DNA of 56,710 nt, taken from assembly GCA_007121535.1 (NCBI GenBank), contig SKKK01000094.1, forward strand, positions 1 through 56,710. Reading direction: 5' to 3'. The stretch is from Planctomycetaceae bacterium (GTDB lineage Bacteria > Planctomycetota > Planctomycetia > Pirellulales > Pirellulaceae). This document shows positions 53,275 to 56,710 of the stretch, piece by piece. The position numbers and the translations under genes were made by a program. A model generated the notes under the pieces. That model had not been told where the DNA came from and did no database searches. It saw only the letters and a list, made by a program, of their open reading frames with translations. Each line of letters opens with the position of its first letter. The stretch's first letter is position 1.

Positions 53275-54711
53275 ATGAACCGATGGGGCTCGATTTGGGT
53301 CAGGTCCCTGACCCTGGTGGCGGTGTTCTGGACCGTTTCGTCCTGGACAGTTTCGATTTCTGCACAGGTGCGTCTGCCATCGATACTGGGCGATCACATG
53401 GTCCTGCAACGCGAACGCCCCGTTACTCTTTGGGGCTGGGATGATGCTGGCGCTGGCGTGACGGTGACGTTGGGCCAAACCATCGCGAAGGCCACGACCG
53501 ACCAGGATGGGCGGTGGGCGGTGCAATTGCCTGCGATGGCCGCTGGGGGGCCGCATACCATCACGATCGAAGGCACCAGCACCGTGACGCTGAAGGATGT
53601 GCTGGTTGGCGAGGTTTGGTTGTGCTCGGGCCAGTCGAACATGGAGTGGACGGTGCTGCGGTCGGCCAATCCTGAAGAGGAAATCGCTGCAGCCGACCAT
53701 CCGATGATCCGTCACATCAAGGTCGGCCGTGCACCGATGGCGACGCCGCAAGACGACGCACCGGCGGGCGGGTGGCAGGTTTGCAGCCCGGAAACGGCAG
53801 GAAATTTCACCGCCGTCGGTTACTACTTTGCTCGCTATCTGAACGGAGAACTGGATGTTCCTATCGGCTTGATCGGTTCCAATTGGGGCGGGACGCGGAT
53901 CGAGCCGTGGACGCCTCCCGTTGGATTCCAGAGTGTCCCGGCTTTGCAGGAAATCGCCGATGATCTGGAAAACCTGCCCGCAACGAAGGCGGACGGTCAG
54001 GTGAACCGTCAGTCACCCTTGGCGCTGTATAACGGCATGATCCACCCTCTGGTTCCCTTCGTCATTCGCGGAGCGATCTGGTACCAGGGCGAATCCAACA
54101 ACGGCGAAGGCATGTTGTATCACGAGAAAAAGAAGGCCCTGATCCATGGTTGGCGTTCGGTGTGGGACGATCCCGACATGCCGTTCTACTATGTCCAGTT
54201 GGCGCCGTTTCGCTACAAGGTGGATCCCGAGCGGTTACCGGGGATCTGGGAGGCTCAACTCAAAACGCTGGATGTCCCCCGCACCGGAATGGCGGTCACA
54301 GTGGATATCGGTGACGTGACGGACATTCATCCGCTGAACAAGCAGGATGTCGGCAAGCGATTGGCGTTGTGGGCATTGGCCAAGACGTACGGACAATCGG
54401 GCTTGGTCTACTCGGGACCGCTGTACCGGTCCATCGAAATCGAGGGCGACCGAGCTGTCATTTCCTTCGACCACGTGGGCGGCGGACTGGTCTCGCGAGA
54501 CGGTCAGCCGTTGAGCCATTTCCAGGTCGCGGGCGAAGATGGTCGGTTTGTCGAGGCGCAAGCGGAGATCGTCGGGCCAACGGTCGTCGTCTCCGCCGAA
54601 TCGGTGCCACAGCCCGTCGCGGTTCGCTTCGGCTGGCACCAGGAAGCGGAACCGAACCTTTCGAATCGCGAGGGGCTGCCGGCATCGCCCTTCCGGACCG
54701 ATTCCTGGTGA
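53275..54711 (+). CDS. Sialate O-acetylesterase
   Basis: Exported SGNH-type esterase of 478 residues from ATG 53275 (GGGAG upstream). SIWVRSLTLVAVFWTVSSWT and ISAQVRLP form a signal. LCSGQSNMEWTV near residue 120 holds the catalytic serine; IWYQGESNNGEG is block III-like; and DIGDVTDIHPLNKQDVGKRL gives the catalytic Asp-x-x-His dyad. The family removes O-acetyl groups from sialic acids or xylan-like glycans, and planctomycetes have many. The product frame stops 18 bases before the thermonuclease start. Together with the sialidase-like proteins it points to sialylated or acetylated glycan use. Confidence 0.92.
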   Translation: MNRWGSIWVRSLTLVAVFWTVSSWTVSISAQVRLPSILGDHMVLQRERPVTLWGWDDAGAGVTVTLGQTIAKATTDQDGRWAVQLPAMAAGGPHTITIEGTSTVTLKDVLVGEVWLCSGQSNMEWTVLRSANPEEEIAAADHPMIRHIKVGRAPMATPQDDAPAGGWQVCSPETAGNFTAVGYYFARYLNGELDVPIGLIGSNWGGTRIEPWTPPVGFQSVPALQEIADDLENLPATKADGQVNRQSPLALYNGMIHPLVPFVIRGAIWYQGESNNGEGMLYHEKKKALIHGWRSVWDDPDMPFYYVQLAPFRYKVDPERLPGIWEAQLKTLDVPRTGMAVTVDIGDVTDIHPLNKQDVGKRLALWALAKTYGQSGLVYSGPLYRSIEIEGDRAVISFDHVGGGLVSRDGQPLSHFQVAGEDGRFVEAQAEIVGPTVVVSAESVPQPVAVRFGWHQEAEPNLSNREGLPASPFRTDSW

Positions 54712-54729
54712 GCATCACGGAGAGAAATC

Positions 54730-55359
54730 ATGATCCGCCGTTTCAATGGGAACCGTTTGGGACTTCCACCACTACGCGGGTTCGCACTCATCGTCTTGAT
54801 CGCCGGCTGTCTCCAGGCAGCCGAATCGCCTCGCCAGCAAACGCGAACGCATGGCCGTCGGGTTCCGGTTCCTTTGGACGCGATCCGTGTCGAGGATGGG
54901 GATACGATCAGGATCGTCTGGAAAGGAGGGCCGATCGAAGTGGTTCGGATCTTGGGCATCGACACGCCCGAGACGCAGCAAATCGAGCATGATCTGCCGT
55001 TCGACCAACCGTTTGGACCCGAGGCGACGGCGTTCGCTCAAGGCGTCTTCGCGATGGCCGAGCGGGTCGAATTGCTGCGGGCGGCGACCTTGGATCCCTA
55101 CCAACGGACGCTGGGATACGTGTTCGTCAACGATCGAAACTATTCGGTGCTGGTGCTCCGGGCTCGTTTGGCGGTCGAAACGGTTTCCGTCTTCGGTGAC
55201 AACGGATTTCCGCAAGAGGCGGCTGATTGCCTGCGAGCTGCCGAGGCGGCGGGTCCGGTGCCGTTCGAGCCGCCGTACCTGTTCCGCCGCCGCATGCGCG
55301 AGGTCGCTGAGCAGATGCGAGCCGAAAGGCGATTGCCTCCGAAACGCCGCGATCCGTAG
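54730..55359 (+). CDS. Secreted thermonuclease (SNase) family protein
   Basis: The 209 residues start at ATG 54730 with a signal segment (LRGFALIVLIAGCLQAAE); AGC could also be a lipobox. The nuclease core is complete: DGDTI, RILGIDTPE with the catalytic Arg and Glu, and DPYQRTLGYVFV with the second Arg. It cleaves DNA or RNA with calcium outside the cytoplasm. The C-terminal extension is basic (RRRMREVAEQMRAERRLPPK). It is 18 bases after the esterase gene, so the two are likely cotranscribed. The 3' end is ten bases from the convergent glgX. Confidence 0.9.
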   Translation: MIRRFNGNRLGLPPLRGFALIVLIAGCLQAAESPRQQTRTHGRRVPVPLDAIRVEDGDTIRIVWKGGPIEVVRILGIDTPETQQIEHDLPFDQPFGPEATAFAQGVFAMAERVELLRAATLDPYQRTLGYVFVNDRNYSVLVLRARLAVETVSVFGDNGFPQEAADCLRAAEAAGPVPFEPPYLFRRRMREVAEQMRAERRLPPKRRDP

Positions 55360-55369
55360 GATTGGCTTT

Positions 55370-56710
55370 CTAACGGTCCGATCCGGACCGCAGCACGACA
55401 ACCGATTGGGCGGCGACCAGGTACTGCGGCGATCGGATCAATGGTTGCTGGTCGTCCGCATAGATGTCGTCCGGGCTCTCGCGGCTGGTGTCACAGACCA
55501 GATACCAACGGCCGGGTGCGAACGGCTGGATCGTGAACGTGAGGTCTTTTTCGTGAGCATTCATCATCACGTACAAATCGACGTCCTCCTGCGATCGGCC
55601 GTCCAGGAAGAAGGCCAGATGCCGGGAATTGGCTGACATGTCCACGTCGCGGCCCGTCCCGTACCAGCGGACATCGTCACGCCAGAAGCGGCTGCGAGCG
55701 ATCGTGGGATGAGCTTTGCGGAACGCGATCATCAGGCGGAAGAATCGGAAGATGTCGCGATTGGCATCCAAAAGACGCCAGTCCAGCCAAGTCGTCTCGT
55801 TGTCCTGGTTGTACGGGTTGTTATTGCCGTGCTGTGTGTTCAGAAACTCGTCGCCCGCGACGAACATGGGCGTGCCGTTGGAGACCATCAACAAGGCGAA
55901 AAAATTGCGGACCTGGCGTCGCCGCAACGCCAGCACCTCGGGCGGCGCGCCTTCGTCGCCTTCCCAGCCACAGTTCCAACTGAAGTTCTCGTGGTGTCCG
56001 TCGCAATTGTCTTCCCCGTTGGCTTCGTTGTGCCGCACGTTGTACGAGACTTGATCGTACAGTGTAAATCCGTCATGCGAGTTGACGTAATTGACGCTCT
56101 GATAAGGATGATAGGCGTTCATCAGATCATCGGGGAACAGATCGTCGCTGCCGTACAGTCGACACATCACGTACCTGACGAAATCGCTGTCGCCACGCAC
56201 AAAGCGTCGCGTGTCGTCCCGGTACCTGCCGTTCCACTGGAACCATCGTTTTCCGGGAAAGGCCGCGCCCAATTGGATCAACCCGCGCGCATCCCACGGC
56301 TCGGCGATCAGCCGGATCTTCCCTAGAGTCGGATCGGAGCGGATGGCCGAGATGATCGCCGAATCTCCCCAGGAAACCGAACCGTCCGAACGTCGATTGA
56401 AGACCGACGCCAGATCGAACCGGAACCCGTCAACGTGACAACGCTGGACCCAATGCCGCAGGCTGTCCAGCACCATTCTCGCGACGTACCGGTTTGCACA
56501 GTGCAACGTGTTGCCGGTCCCCGAAAAGTTCTGATACGGCCGCTGGGGATCACCGGTTGTCATGTAGTAGGTGCTGTTGTCGATGCCCTTGAAGCTGTAG
56601 CACGGCCCGCGATGATCCCCCTCGGCCGTGTGATTGAAGACGACGTCCAAAATGACCTCGATTCCCGCTTCGTGCAACGCCCGAACCATTTCGCGAAACT
56701 CGTTGTGCGC
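55370..56710 (-). CDS. glgX: Glycogen debranching enzyme GlgX, N-terminus outside the window
   Basis: The open frame continues to the last base of the window, so about 446 C-terminal residues are present. GH13 motifs in order: EVILDVVFNHTAEG, DGFRFDLASVF with the nucleophile aspartate, LIAEPWDARG with the acid glutamate, and VNYVNSHDGFTLYDQVSY with the last catalytic aspartate. SWNCGWEGDEGAPPEV and NGTPMFVAGDEF are typical of isoamylase/GlgX. The enzyme trims limit dextrin branches of glycogen. The C-terminal domain ends DTSRESPDDIYADDQQPLIR. The starting Met and N-terminal CBM48 domain must lie beyond 56710. Confidence 0.95.
   Translation of the reverse strand, partial: AHNEFREMVRALHEAGIEVILDVVFNHTAEGDHRGPCYSFKGIDNSTYYMTTGDPQRPYQNFSGTGNTLHCANRYVARMVLDSLRHWVQRCHVDGFRFDLASVFNRRSDGSVSWGDSAIISAIRSDPTLGKIRLIAEPWDARGLIQLGAAFPGKRWFQWNGRYRDDTRRFVRGDSDFVRYVMCRLYGSDDLFPDDLMNAYHPYQSVNYVNSHDGFTLYDQVSYNVRHNEANGEDNCDGHHENFSWNCGWEGDEGAPPEVLALRRRQVRNFFALLMVSNGTPMFVAGDEFLNTQHGNNNPYNQDNETTWLDWRLLDANRDIFRFFRLMIAFRKAHPTIARSRFWRDDVRWYGTGRDVDMSANSRHLAFFLDGRSQEDVDLYVMMNAHEKDLTFTIQPFAPGRWYLVCDTSRESPDDIYADDQQPLIRSPQYLVAAQSVVVLRSGSDR

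Overview
The window is GC-rich, dense with protein genes, and looks like a chromosomal segment of a planctomycete, most likely of the Pirellulales (Rhodopirellula-like). The reasons are a DUF1559 protein with a prepilin-type N-terminus, secreted BNR/sialidase-like and neutral-ceramidase-like proteins, a Gfo/Idh oxidoreductase next to a sugar-phosphate isomerase, a TRAP 4TM/12TM fused permease with a TAXI binding protein, a CobA-HemD fusion, and dispersed palindromic repeats in many intergenic gaps. No rRNA, tRNA or CRISPR array was seen.

Layout. 1-3.6 kb: the tail of an unknown gene, a broken four-helix-bundle gene boxed in by heptamer arrays and a 170-bp inverted-repeat element, then three minus-strand sugar-metabolism genes. 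4-9.7 kb: an RtcB-type ligase, an RND/MMPL exporter, an RNase D homologue and rpsT. 9.8-18 kb: a TPR protein, cobA-hemD, the translation set rpmE-prfA-prmC, a zinc alcohol dehydrogenase, and a NUDIX / flavin-type oxidase / aldo-keto reductase run. 18-18.7 kb: repeats around a GxxExxY remnant. 18.7-28.1 kb: a 2-oxoacid dehydrogenase locus, with E1 (alpha and beta fused) on the minus strand and E2, E3, a PHP-domain protein and a bifunctional aldolase/dehydrogenase on the plus strand.

28.1-37.4 kb is an accessory island: HigBA-like, HicAB, UPF0175/PIN and VapC-type toxin-antitoxin modules (the UPF0175/PIN toxin is broken), a nucleotidyltransferase with a nearby HEPN-like fragment, a PD-(D/E)XK-like protein, and decayed IS91-type and REP-associated (Y1) transposases. 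Some small genes here have unusual starts: hicA apparently begins at CTG and overlaps hicB.

37.4-56.7 kb is envelope and polysaccharide biology: a sialidase-like protein with a ceramidase-like protein, an exported glutamate-racemase homologue, two paralogous BNR proteins (one with an added LamG-like domain), a DUF1559 protein with a lipoprotein, an FG-GAP protein, a TRAP-TAXI transporter, a sialate O-acetylesterase, a secreted thermonuclease and the 3' part of a GlgX debranching enzyme. The genes suggest capture, trimming and import of host or algal glycans, but substrates cannot be read from sequence.

The strongest unexplained signals are repeats: a 37-bp tandem array between the two genes of the TRAP-TAXI operon, heptamer arrays around the four-helix-bundle remnant, a GxxExxY remnant between 31-bp inverted repeats, and at least two families of dispersed palindromes. 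The gene-level oddities are an E2 whose first lipoyl domain lacks the lipoylated lysine and an exported racemase about twice the usual length.
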